Both the position numbers and the translations under genes were made by a program. DNA of 64,000 nucleotides from Diploptera punctata (Eukaryota > Arthropoda > Insecta > Blattodea > Blaberidae). The notes beneath the pieces were generated by a model that did no database searches, was not told the DNA's origin, and was given only the letters and a program-made list of their open reading frames with translations. The first letter of the stretch is position 1; the number at the start of each line of letters is the position of its first letter. Where the stretch lies: NCBI GenBank assembly GCA_030220185.1, contig JASPKZ010010239.1:590001-654000 (forward strand). The letters run 5' to 3'. This document shows, in pieces, positions 10,681-21,234 of this stretch.

Positions 10681-10994
10681 ATTTCTCAACACGTGGAGGA
10701 AGAAATTTTTTCATGGAATTTCGGCAATGAAAATAGTAAAATGTAAATTGTGTTTGTAAAGATGATGGTTGAAGAGCGGTTTTCGCCTTGAAAAAAAATA
10801 CATTTTCATTTCTACCTCTACCACACCACCGAAGTTCCTGAGGGATTTGTATAGATACGGTAAAGACGGACTCCATGTTGATAAAACTAGAGGATTCAAC
10901 GTATCGTCATTACATTGGCTTGATAATCGTCCTTCTTTGTTATGACAAATCGTGAGGTTAGAAAAATAGGGCTCTATCTGACTTTATTTTCAGA

Positions 10995-11345
10995 GATTAG
11001 TCAGCCACGGTGGGCTAAATGTTCTTTGCCTCAAGTTCCCACTGATGCCGGTTCAAACCCGGCCATGGCCGATGGACTTTTAAGATGGAAAATCCAAGGA
11101 ACAATTTCTCCGGGAGGTTCTCTAAGCCCTGGACCTCGAGTTGTGGATTTTCAGACTCATAAAAGAACTACAAGCCTGAATAAAAGGCCTGTGTGCCAAA
11201 TTCCCCATTTACCATCCAGTAATATCTTAATTACCCTCAAGATGTCGCATCGAGGTGCTAGGCAGACCATTTAATACTAGCTGACATCTATGGTAAATGA
11301 TCGTAATAAATTAACTTGGTCAGCAAGTTCCCATGAGGGAGTGCC
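10995..11345 (+). mobile_element. SINE3 (tRNA-derived)
   Basis: The head carries a perfect B box GGTTCAAACCC at 11050-11060. The body has the SINE3 blocks AAATCCAAGGA, TCCGGGAGG, TTTTCAGACTCATAAAAGA and AGCCTGAATAAAAGGCC that recur at 39955-40235, 47545-47925 and 49215-49560. Confidence 0.75.
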
Positions 11346-12600
11346 CTAATTCCGGAACGGGGAAGGAAAAGCTAGCCTTGAGTGAATTTTGAAACTCCGA
11401 AACTAATAGAGATATTTATTTTAAATTCTTACCGCAGATGTCTATCTGTATGAATAACATGCATGAAAACATTCATGTGATTTGTTATATTACTTCGCAA
11501 GTTACATTCTTTTTTATTTTTTTTATTTTAATTAATTATAAAAGTTTCTTGCAGTACAATTTTCAATATTTTGTTCCAATATTTTGTCAGGATATTCGTT
11601 ATACACATGTTTCTAAATGTGCATTGGATGTTTCTGCGCTGTTAATACTTTTGAGGAAAAAAATATTTTTTTAACTGATGTTAGCGGAAATCGAGATAAA
11701 TATGACAATACAGATAAGTGCTGAAAATATCAGTTGAATAAGTAAAAAATTGCAGTGCAAGGAACTTTTTTAAATGGGCATGCGCTTGAAAAATACACTT
11801 CGAGAAAAAAGGTACAAAGTTTTTCATGCTTCTGAATGGTTTAATAACACACAGTTCCAATTTCTGTGTTGAAACAAATATTTCCTTTGGATAGTTGCGA
11901 AAACTGTATGGTACAGGCTTTCATTACTATTTTGGGTCTTTCCTTTTGTGCCTCTCTCCAATAATACATTTGATGCCAATCTTTGATATATTGGTATAAT
12001 TTTTACCACTAGTTCTGGGGGAGTTTAAAAATAGCTGCCAGGGCTTTAATAATGGCGAAATGGCGATAAGGTATATATTTTCTTGAACAGGAAGCTTAGG
12101 AGAATGTTATGAGAGATAAAACACAAGAAGTGTGTTTTGGTCAATTTTCACTCACAATTCATCCATGACTACCCTTTAAGAAGATGGAAAGAGATTAAAA
12201 GTTTAGAATTAACAACGGATACAGCAATCATTGAACTGCACAATACTCAGACATTATAAACCTTGTGGTCAGAACTTAATGTTAGTTATAGAAATTGCTT
12301 TTAAGAACCATTAACAAGTAAAATAAGAAAAAAGTATATATATATATATATAACAATGTGGTTCTGAACGTATGACATCTAATACAAACTCAACTACAGC
12401 TGGTAGGTCAAAAACTTTTAGATCTGTCGGGCCATGAAGTTTTATTATTTTATCAAGAAATATTTACAAGTGTTAAAACTGGTGTGGGTTATACTCTACT
12501 CAAAATATTACTATAAGAATTAGACAAAGCATGCAGTCATTATTATACAGGAACTGGGAGGAAAGACTTAGCAAAAGATGAAGAGAAGCGTAACATAAGA
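11346..12600. other. No recognised feature
   Basis: About 1.2 kb of AT-rich sequence. Two open frames (11438-11674 plus, 11824-12009 minus) have no recognisable domain. A short (AT)n lies at 12334-12352. Confidence 0.45.
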
Positions 12601-12720
12601 CTCAAGATGGCGGCAGAGAAGAACAAGAAGCTGGCGTGACCTCAAACTGCACTCTCAGCCGCACTTCCGGTGCGGCGCCACCCGCATGCTTACTTCCTGT
12701 TCCCGCTTCTTCGTCTGCAA
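12601..12720. promoter_or_regulatory. Promoter-like patch with YY1 and ETS motifs
   Basis: AAGATGGCGGC (12604-12614) is the full YY1 consensus. ACTTCCGGT (12663-12671) and ACTTCCTG (12692-12699) are ETS-type sites in the same 100 bp, within the only locally GC- and CpG-rich patch of this part of the window. YY1 motifs of this form often overlap the start codon of housekeeping genes; here the ATG (12607) opens MAAEKNKKLA before a stop, so a coding role would need a splice donor. Direction is unclear, since the ETS sites lie on the far side. Inferred from motifs only. Confidence 0.4.
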
Positions 12721-12974
12721 ACAATGCTTTCTCGAATTATTTATTAATTCTAAACTTTTAAAAGTATTTTTCAAATTTCATAGTACTATCCTTGTTAATC
12801 AAACTGCTTTGTTTTCCTTTTTTTAATTGTAAATATGTATCCTTTAACCTCAACAACTCTTTTTTTAATTTATATGTTCCTCTACGAATATTATACAATA
12901 ATTACTTGTTACATATCTATTGCGTTGTATAATAGTTTTTTCTTCAGTCGTTGTATCAGGATAAGTGATTCAAT

Positions 12975-13240
12975 TATAGGCCTAAGGATGTCCTTGGGTT
13001 AGTAGGAGGTTAAGACCCGCCCACCTTCCTAGATGACTAGATATGAAACGGATTATCAGCCCTGCGTGACGGCCACCTCTGCCCCAGAACAAATATATAG
13101 TATTCATTTCCGTTAAAGACTGAGTCCACCCCAGTTCCATAATTCCGCATGAAGTATTAGGCCAGTTAAAGAATCCTGACCTCACCGGGACACTAACTGC
13201 GAACCTTTCAGCTTGTAGCGTATCGCCTTAAGAAACTACC
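12975..13240 (-). mobile_element. SINE1, minus-strand copy
   Basis: GTAGGAGGTTAAGACCC, CAGCCCTGCGTGACGGCCACC, TCTGCCCCAGAACAAA and the decayed head (CACCGGGACACTAACTGCGAACC ... GTAGCGTATCGCC) follow the copy at 62260-62574 in order. Confidence 0.85.
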
Positions 13241-13430
13241 TCTGAATATGTTGTAATTTACTTAAATGCACGATAGATACAGTTAGTGTCTTAAGAAATA
13301 CTCTATTTTATAGAATGTATAAAAAATTGAATAATCTTCAGTGAATGGTCTATTTCATGGCAGATAACTGCTAATCGTAAACTTTCGCAATGTTTCCAGA
13401 CTTCTCCCGGTCTATATTCCCATAGTTTAA

Positions 13431-14208
13431 TCCTAGAATGCATAAGATAAAATCTGTTTCATGGATGCACAAGGGGAGGGAAAAAATTACCCGCGATGAA
13501 ATTTTGTGATTTTTATATTTGTTTGTTTTTTAATTGTAAGTTACAACCATTTCAGTAGAACTATTTAATTTTATTGAACGTTATGTCCATTTTAAGCATT
13601 ACAGTAGTAGGTTTCATAAAGGAACAATAGATATAAAATTGACTATGCAATAATAAACGAAGTTTATTAAATTATTTTGTCACTCCTCAGTAATGCAGCT
13701 AGTACGTACTATAATATATTTTCTATTATATTGAATTGCATTCAAATAATCATATAATTCATCATCCTGCAGATATCTCCTAGACATTTTAAAAAATCTG
13801 TATTTTTTTTAGCCAGCCAGCTAAACACTAACCTTTGCTGAGTACAGCTGTTATAAGATAATAAAATAACGATTCAATGTTTTTGCTCTGTAACTGTAAT
13901 AAAAAATTGAAAATTTTACATTGTTATAACTGCTGAATGTATTATAAATTTAAGTAGCGATACGTCTAACATGCAAGAAAAGCATTGTCATATGGATGCA
14001 TGACTGGGGGGAAAAATGCCCTCCTTGTTAAACCTAACTACATTTTTTATATTTTGAATTGATTGAACAGTAGGCATTACCATCCCATAACACACACACA
14101 TTAAAAGACAAATTCATAAACTACTAGATATTTGCAGCACAAATAGAAAATATGACAATGAAAATACTGAAGCGCGGGCACTTTTTCCCGCCGCTATGCA
14201 TTCAAGCG
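13431..14208. mobile_element. TTAA-flanked piggyBac-type MITE (putative)
   Basis: TTAA occurs at 13427-13430 and 14209-14212. The inner ends are inverted: TCCTAGAATGCATA on the left and CGCTTGAATGCATA on the complement of the right end, 11 of 14 agreeing. A G/C-rich motif next to each end (GGGGAGGG, GCGGGAAAAA on the complement) adds symmetry. No transposase frame. Boundaries are less certain than for 6827-7521. Confidence 0.5.
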
Positions 14209-14314
14209 TTAATATTTAAACGTTAGACACACTAACAGAATTATGTATTTTTAAATAAATATTAATTTTATAGCAAATTTAAAGGTTCTTTCCTCACATA
14301 ACTCTCGTATTATA

Positions 14315-14846
14315 CAGGGTGTTCCATTCAAACCTGCCACATTTTAATTAAGCATAACTAACAGAGTATGAGGAATTATGAAATGAGGCTGATATTAAAT
14401 AAAAGAGAGACTCAAAGAGATTTCATTTCCACACACAAAAAAACTTCTATCATGCTCTAATTTCTTCAATCATTTCTTCTGAAACACGTGTACGAGCACC
14501 TACTGATTCGTTTTTAAGGCTTCTAGACGCCAGAAACTTCTCAAGCTATGCCTTAATGGTCTTCCCATCAGGTGCATGTCCTCCATATTCTCTCCGGTAA
14601 TTTCTTTGCACTGTAATTATCGACTTCGTCTTTGCATACCAGAAAACATTTTGTGCTCGTTGCTGAGGAGTCGCCATTTTGTTATTATCGTTATTGTCCA
14701 ACATGCAACAGATGAATTAATTGCAACAATGAAAACAAAAATTCCTTGAGTTTTTCTTTGTTTTAATACCAACCTCATTTCATAATTCCACATACTTTGA
14801 GAGTTATGATTAATTAAAATGTCGGAGATTTGAATGGGACACGGAG
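14315..14846 (-). mobile_element. Internally deleted Tc1/mariner element (DUF4817 group)
   Basis: Inverted ends of about 75 bp: CAGGGTGTTCCATTCAAACC at the left, and on the complement of the right end CTCCGTGTCCCATTCAAATC, continuing to a shared GGAATTATGAAATGAGG. TA flanks both ends (14313-14314 and 14847-14848). At 532 bp only the N-terminal part of a transposase fits, so the catalytic part has been lost. The ends and the protein resemble those of the longer element at 52799-54122. Confidence 0.85.
14450..14677 (-). pseudogene. Transposase N-terminal (helix-turn-helix) remnant
   Basis: The start MATPQQRAQNVFWYAKTKSI and the following VQRNYRRE segment parallel the N-terminus of the transposase at 52971-54003, the DUF4817-type DNA-binding domain. 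A TAG interrupts after KTIKA where the relative has Trp, and a second stop follows EEMIEEIRA. No DDD residues are present. The start was chosen as the ATG that aligns with the relative. Confidence 0.75.
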
Positions 14847-15309
14847 TATAACATGAAATACACTATTTCAACAGCCCGTTTCTAATTTGAAAGAAAGTTG
14901 TACAATATCGAAAAATATATGTGCCTAGACATGAGTTAAAACATGACGCTTGACAGAAATGAAAAAAATGTTTGCTCTTTCTCCCTCGTCATTATTATTA
15001 TATAGACATTGTGAACTCGAAGACAGAAATATAAGCAACATGTTACGCCGTCTCAACAAAACATTATTCTCAGAGTCATCAAATAATCATATAAGTCCTA
15101 TTTTTCCTATCTTAATTTACCATCCGGTTTTCAAATGAAATGCTTCTTAACCATTGTATTTTTCACCATTTTGACTATATAACTAAAACAAAATATTCTA
15201 ATGGTTATAAATATTCATTATTCTTTATACAGATATAAAATTCAATTAGACATATTGTCATCACGAGGACTCAATTTTACGTGTTGTTTTGATAGCTTTT
15301 ATATACTAC
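14847..15309. other. No recognised feature
   Basis: One 62-codon plus frame (14950-15138) without a recognisable domain; otherwise AT-rich. Confidence 0.4.
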
Positions 15310-17287
15310 TGCTAATACCCGGCGTGCGCTGCTACGGCTAAATAAATGAAAATTAATTTGTTTTTATGTTTGTTGAATTCAATATGTAACATCTAGGCCC
15401 TTCCCCCACCCTTGGGATACCTCGGTCGTCATGACCATACTCCAAGTCCTAGAGTTCTTGTCCTCCCTATCCTATGTTCACGTCCACGTTCAAGTTCACG
15501 GTCCTTAAACCAACACTCCAGGGAGAGGGTGTTGGAGTTAGCAGTTCTGGAAATTGCTGAGCTACATAGTACATCAGGTCGCTCATTCCTGATGACCCCA
15601 CAGTTGGTCCACGGGCTCCATGAGCCTAGCCGGGAGGAATGCTGTCGCAGATCCACCGACCATTCCCCTGTCCTGCCTCCAGGGACGTGTCCTGCAACCG
15701 TTGTGAGACCGGCTAGGGCTACAAGCCCAACAGTGTGAGACTTTTAGTACATCCAGGTGCTCATCTCCTGGCGACCTCACAGTTTGTCGACGGGCCCGTA
15801 GGCCGAGCCAGGAACCAGTTCAGTTGTTCCCCTTTGTACTGGTTCGAGCCGAGCCCTGGTGTGCCCCCAGGGACGCCTTCTGCAGCTGTTGTGGGCCAGC
15901 ACGGAGCTCGCATGCTCCAACAGATGAGCAACTAGTACGACAAGGCGCTCAACTCTTGCCTACCCCACTAATGGTTCACGAGTCCCTTGGACTTGACCGG
16001 GAGGACTCTCTACCAGATCCACCGACCTTTCCCCCAGTGCACCAGCTGGGGACGTGTTTGGTTGCTGAAGTGGGTCCAGCCTGAGCATTAGTACGTCAGG
16101 TCGCTCAACTCCTGACGACCTCACAGATTGTCCATGGGTCACTCGGTCCCAGAGTCGGCGCTAAGTCCCCAACCCAAAGACCGCGCTTCCTCCTTTCGCG
16201 AGCTTATTGACCTGGTGGTAATTCCCAGCATTACGCCCGGTATTGTCCCAACCAGCCCGTTCGCAAGACTAAGCCTAGTCGTGAAGCTGCTGTGAGGCAG
16301 CGCACGTGAGCAATGTAGGCATCCAGGGTGCTCATCTCCCATGGTGCCCCCACAGATGGGCTCGGGTTCCATCGAACCAAGAGAAAGGGGCTTCTGATCC
16401 CCAGTCTCCCACCGCTCCACCAAGAGCGGCCCATGCTCCCGCTTGTGGGCCGGGACGCAAAGGTTTGACAGCAGGGCCCTCATTTTCCCTGCTGACCCCA
16501 CTCATGGTCCGCGAGTCCATCGGACTTGGAAGGGAGGACTGACTAGCAGATCCACCGACCTTTTCCCCACTACGCCACCGGAAAATATTTATAAATTTAT
16601 ATCGTAATTACTTTTAGATAACCTGGGCTGATTACCCATCGTTGCCCGGGAATCGATTTATCCCGCCTTCTTGGTAGGCTATAAATGAGCTGAAAGATGA
16701 AAATTAATGTGTTCTTATGTTTAGTTGAACAAGTGAAAGGAAACATTTATATCGTAATTACTGTTAGATACTCCGTGCTGATTACCCAGCGTCGCCCGAG
16801 AATCTACGTATCCCGATCTCCTTAGCATAATTGAGCTGAAAGACGAAATTCGTTATTGTGAATTATCTGTAGAAGAATACCCGCCGTGCGCTCCTACGCT
16901 TGACCAGGGATCTACTTATCCCGATCTTCTTGGCATCAATTAAAGACAAAAATGATTGTGAGTTATCCGTAAAAGATAAACATATGGTGTCGCGGAATTT
17001 TTTGTAGTGCTTTTTAGATATTCAATTCTGTGTACATTAATTTTATGTATTTGTTATGGTTTAGGCAGCGTAAGCCATTTAAGCGTCCAAAAAGCTACTT
17101 TTTTCACGTTTTTCACTACAAAGACTGATTTTTTAAGGGTTTTTAGGAGTTGAGTATCACAACTCTCTTATGGCCTACGTTCATCCCGGGAATCTCCTGA
17201 ACATTTTTTAAAAGCTTCATCACAATCAGATGAACGGTATGGTAGCCATTAAAATATGAACAAAGAAACAAACATTCATTTTTACAT
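15310..17287 (+). repeat. Family R repeat, copy 1 (ACCCGGCG-type)
   Basis: The repeat starts at CTGCTAATACCCGGCGTGCG and ends at ACATTCATTTTTACATATTAGA. It shares both ends and the order of inner blocks with 31495-33498. Inside are several diverged subrepeats that begin ATTACCC or AATACCC, followed by GCCCGGGAATC, TATCCCG and CTTGG (near 16630, 16780 and 16874). Such blocks are widespread in arthropod retroelement 3' regions; the element class is not established. A GC-rich insert splits this copy. Confidence 0.75.
15378..16580. repeat. GC-rich insert of degenerate hairpin units
   Basis: About 1.2 kb of GC-rich DNA interrupts R1; copy R2 lacks it at about 31552, giving an empty site. About six units begin near 15567, 15745, 15933, 16089, 16312 and 16470, spaced 155-225 bp. 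Each starts with a hairpin whose loop keeps CTCA while the stem changes on both sides: ATCAGG/CCTGAT, CCAGG/CCTGG, CAAG/CTTG, CGTCAGG/CCTGACG, CCAGGG/CCC(A)TGG, AGCAGGG/CCCTGCT. A second hairpin follows in five of them (GGCTC/GAGCC, GGCC/GGCC, AGTCC/GGACT, GGTTC/GAACC, AGTCC/GGACT). Frames on both strands are open here, but unit lengths are not multiples of three and no protein family is recognisable. Confidence 0.65.
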
Positions 17288-17289
17288 AT

Positions 17290-17422
17290 TAGATTATAAC
17301 AATGAGTGACACCTCAGTTCCCAAAACCTAAACTTTATATTCTAAAAACACTAAATACGCTATCAAAACATAAAATATAGGTTCGACAAAACGTTAAATA
17401 CACTTTCATGATATTATTAGGG
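17290..17422 (+). repeat. Family W repeat, left part
   Basis: CTAAACTTTATATTCTAA, ACATAAAATATAGGTTCGAC and AAAACGTTAAATACACTTTC match 37540-37615. The family resumes at about 19640-19810, after the TIR element, matching 37830-37960 (ATACTAAAATACTCTGAACG, TAGATAAAATATTGTAGAC). So the Z element sits inside a W copy. Confidence 0.6.
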
Positions 17423-19548
17423 CTAGGATTTGTATGTAATTAAAGGTAAGATTGCAATGCAGATAGCATATATTATTAAATTGTTTGTGTGTGAAACCAA
17501 GACAAAACACAATAGAAGTCTAACTTCTCATTATACTATTCAACTGTTTGTATGTGGAACAAAAACACAAGACAGTCATAAGTCTATTTTCTCATTATAC
17601 TATTCAACTATTTGTATGTGGAACAAAAAACAAAAGATAGTCATAAGCCTAACTTTTCATTATACTATTCAACTATCTGTATGTGGAACAAAAACAAAAG
17701 ACAGTCATAAGTCTAACTTCTCATTATACTATTCAACTTTTTGTATGTGGAACAAAAACAAAAGACAGTCATAAGTCTAACTTCTCATTATACTATTCAA
17801 CTATTTGTATGTGGAACAAAAAACAAAAGATAGTCATAAGCCTAACTTTTCATTATACTATTCAACTATTTGTATGTGGAACAAAAACAAAAGATAAGTC
17901 ATAAGTCTAACTTCTCATTATACTATTCAACTATTTGTATGTGGAACAAAAACAAAAGATAGTCATAAGTCTAACTTCTCAGTATACTATTCAACTATTT
18001 GTATGTGGAACAAAAACAAAAGATAGTCATAAGTCTAACTTCTCATTATACTATTCAACTATTTGTATGTGGAACAAAAAACAAAAGACAGTCATAAGTC
18101 TAACTTCTCATTATACTATTCAACTATTTGTATGTGGAACAAAAACAAAAGACAGTCATAAGTCTAACTTCTCATTATACTATTCAAGTATTTGTATGTG
18201 GAACAAAAACAAAAGATAGTCATAAGTCTAACTTCTCATTATACTATTCAACTTTTTGTATGTGGAACAAAAACAAAAGATAGTCATAAGTCTAACTTCT
18301 CATTATACTATTCAACTATTTGTATGTGGAACAAAAAACAAAAGATAGTCATAAGCCTAACTTTTCATTATACTATTCAACTATTTGTATGTGGAACAAA
18401 AACAAAAGACAGTCATAAGTCTAACTTCTCATTATACTATTCAACTATTTGTATGTGGAACAAAAACAAAAGATAGTCATAAGCCTAACTTCTCATTATA
18501 CTATTCAACTATTTGTATGTGGAACAAAAACAAAAGATAGTCATAAGTCTAACTACTCATTATACTATTCAACTATTTGTATGTGGAACAAAAAACAAAA
18601 GATAGTCATAAGTCTAACTTCTCATTATACTATTCAACTATTTGTATGTGGAACAAAAACAAAAGACAGTCATAAGTCTAACTTCTCATTATACTATTCA
18701 ACTATTTGTATGTGGAACAAAAACAAAAGATAGTCATAAGTCTAACTTCTCATTATACTATTCAACTATTTGTATGTGGAACAAAAACAAAAGATAGTCA
18801 TAAGTCTAACTTCTCATTATACTATTCAACTATTTGTATGTGGAACAAAAACAAAAGATCGTCATAAGTCTAACTTCTCATTATACTATTCAACTATTTG
18901 TATGTGGAACAAAAACAAAAGACAGTCATAAGTCTAACTTCTCATTATACTATTCAACTATTTGTATGTGGAACAAAATCAAAAGATAGTCATAAGCCTA
19001 ACTTCTCTTTATACTATTCAACTATTTGTATGGGTCAACTATTTGTATGTGGAACAAAAACAAAAGATAGTCATAAGTCTAACTTCTCATTATACTATTC
19101 AACTATTTGTATGTGGAACAAAAACAAAAGACAGTCATAAGTCTAACTTCTCATTATACTATTCAACTATTTGTATGTGGAACAAAATCAAAAGATAGCC
19201 ATATGCCTAACTTCTCTTTATACTATTCAACTATTTGTATGGGTCAACTATTTGTATGTGGAACAAAAACAAAAGATAGTCATAAGTCTAACTTCTCATT
19301 ATACTATTCAACTATTTGTATGTGGAACAAAAACAAAAGACAGTCATAAGTCTAACTTCTCATTATACTATTCAACTATTTGTATGTGGAACAAAATCAA
19401 AATATAGTCATAAGCCTACCTTCTCTTTATACTATTCAACTATTTGTATGTGGAACAAAAACAAAAGATAGTCATAAACCTAAATTCTCATTATACTATT
19501 CTATTATACTATGTTGCAATCTTAACTTTTAGTACATAAAAATCCTAG
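17423..19548 (+). mobile_element. Family Z TIR element with expanded tandem array
   Basis: Imperfect inverted ends of about 40 bp: CTAGGATTTGTATGTAATTA...AAGATTGCAATGCA on the left and, on the complement of the right end, CTAGGATTTTTATGTACTAA...AAGATTGCAACATAG. The same ends bound a 217-bp element at 22279-22495 (inverted) and a 377-bp foldback at 34293-34669. No transposase is present, so it must have moved in trans if it moved. Nearly all of its 2.1 kb is the tandem array described separately. Confidence 0.75.
17490..19497 (+). repeat. 64-65 bp minisatellite, about 30 units
   Basis: The unit reads CAACTATTTGTATGTGGAAC, AAAAACAAAAGATAGTCATA, AGTCTAACTTCTCATTATAC, TATT. I count 30 occurrences of the TGGAAC core plus one degenerate unit at the left edge (GTGTGTGAAACCAAGAC). 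Units differ by few bases (GATAG/GACAG, AGTC/AGCC, 5 or 6 A). Higher-order copies are visible: a 257-bp period (17935, 18192, 18449) and a 209-bp duplication with the short insert GGGTCAACTATTTGTAT (18962 and 19171). Long open frames across it result from the period and are not genes. Confidence 0.97.
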
Positions 19549-19814
19549 TTTTAGTTATTGTAAAGGTCTATATTATATAAAAAAACAACAATGTTAGTTG
19601 ATTTATCGTGCTATTTTTTTTAATTTCACATTACAACAATGTTTTGTTGGTTTGTCTTTTTTTTTCGCGAAAGCTCACTTTAGTCGTTCTCTAAACATAT
19701 CGTTTTCGCAATGATAAATGTCATTACATGTATTAAATATACAATATATACTAAAATACTCTGAACGTAGATAAAATATTGTAGACAAACAATACGTACA
19801 AAATTAGGTTTAGT

Positions 19815-20055
19815 AACTCATCATCATCATCTGCATTCATGGATTAGGTCTGTTGACCCGTTCCGACTTCAGCCCATCTCTTTCTAGGTCTGCCCACATC
19901 TCGGGTGCCTTTAGGTTTGTATTTTGTTATTTGTTTTTTATATCTATCTTCATTCATTCTGTCTATGTGTTGCTTCCATTTTTATCTATATGTATCTATT
20001 TTATCAGTTATTGCAAATATTTCAAGTTCCTGTCTTATTTCTGTGTAACTAGTAG
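19815..20055 (-). pseudogene. LINE-B-type 3' end fragment
   Basis: On the minus strand the sequence encodes ...PKGTRDVGRPRKRWAEVGTG and then a (GAT)n-like tail (19818-19830), the same arrangement as the LINE-B ends at 2775-3135 and 60000-60461. Upstream the frame decays. Confidence 0.65.
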
Positions 20056-20559
20056 TCCAGATATATTTTGTTTATCCTATCAATTGGGAATGAACTCTGA
20101 AATGTTGGTTGTGTTTTGAGACGTCTTGTATTTGTGAATGTAGAGATGCAGAAAGCGAGTGGCACACTGTATGGAATTAACACCCACCAAGAAGAGGGAA
20201 GTCTCATTGAGAACGGGGAATGTGCACATTTAGGCGATAAAGCTGAAATCCTAGAATTACGCAGGTGTTGGTATGATACCAAGAGAATAACAATGTGAAG
20301 GGTGATTGTAAAGAGGATGCTTTAAGAGCCGTTTTCGCCTTCAACTAAGTTAGTATTCACGCAAGTCGCTGCAGTTATATATTTTTATTGAAGCCTATTC
20401 TAAACCCCCAACTTGGTTTAACGAGATGAGCAAAGTCTTGATATTTAAACTAAATAAAATTATAGCCAAATAATAGCCTATAAGATATCTAGAATGCGAT
20501 GTGCTAACTGTCAATAGTAGCGGACGATGAACAAATTATTAGTATATTACAATACGAGG
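20056..20559. other. No recognised feature
   Basis: Frames on both strands around 20116-20298 are short and have no recognisable domain. Confidence 0.4.
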
Positions 20560-20710
20560 TTGAGAAGTGGTTTTCACAGAATCGACGAAAGTGATTAAAT
20601 ACCGAGCGGTAGCGAGTTTTGTAATTTCCGAGATTCTGTAAAAAAACTTCACAAACGTGCGTTGTACATTATTTTTTTGCGCTGCGCGATGGCATTTTCA
20701 AAATAATAAA

Positions 20711-21070
20711 TCCACCCATCCATCCATCCATAGTAATTCTGCCCGAAGGCAGGTCCTTCACTGCAATCACAGCATTTTCATGCTATTCTTGCAGCTTTAC
20801 TAGGGAATTGTAGGTGTGGTAGCTTTCCGTTACTTTCCACACCGGTGAAGGATGATTATGATGGTGATGATGATAATGATAAGGATGATGATGATGATGG
20901 CCATATGATTTCGGGGGCCGTTTGGGCCTTGAAGTTTTTCTGACATTTGTCTAACAGGTGAGGAAAAACCCCGATAAAAACCTCACCCAGAAAAACTGCC
21001 CCGACCGGGGATCGAACCCGGGTCCGCTGCGTGACAAGACAGCACGCTACCTCGAGACCACAGCGGTGGA
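20711..21070 (-). mobile_element. SINE2 (tRNA-derived)
   Basis: Minus-strand copy. The head at the high end reads, on the complement, TCCACCGCTGTGGTCTCGAG and B box GGGTTCGATCCC. The body has CAGAAAAACT.., GTTTTTCCTCACC.., and a (CAT)n stretch, ending in TACTATGGATGGATGGATGG. It lies inside the Crypton-like repeat, with AT-rich AAATAATAAAT-like sequence on both sides. Confidence 0.9.
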
Positions 21071-21234
21071 CAAATATAATAAATAATAGTAAAATAATAT
21101 CTTTGCTGGAAATATTTGCGTTCATTACAAACAATTGACTGACATTAGAAGTCTGGCCAATGTATACCGTATATGCTAAATACCGAAAATAATTGTTGAG
21201 ATTACAGCAGGCCTTGATATTAATCTCGCATAAA

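Noticed and set aside
12334..12352. (AT)n as a promoter TATA region
   Set aside because: Plain microsatellite, no transcript evidence nearby.
15412..16542. Overlapping open frames of 60-120 codons on both strands
   Set aside because: GC-rich DNA has few stops by chance. No family is recognisable, unit spacing is not a multiple of three, and changes preserve hairpins rather than codons.
17430..19407. Long open frames with repeated YLYVEQKQK/FVCGTKTKD peptides, looking like a repeat protein
   Set aside because: They are produced by a 64-65 bp tandem repeat lacking stops in all frames; a TIR element encloses them and unit length changes shift the frame.
17490..19497. CRISPR-like array
   Set aside because: Direct repeats without unique spacers in a eukaryotic context; it is a minisatellite.
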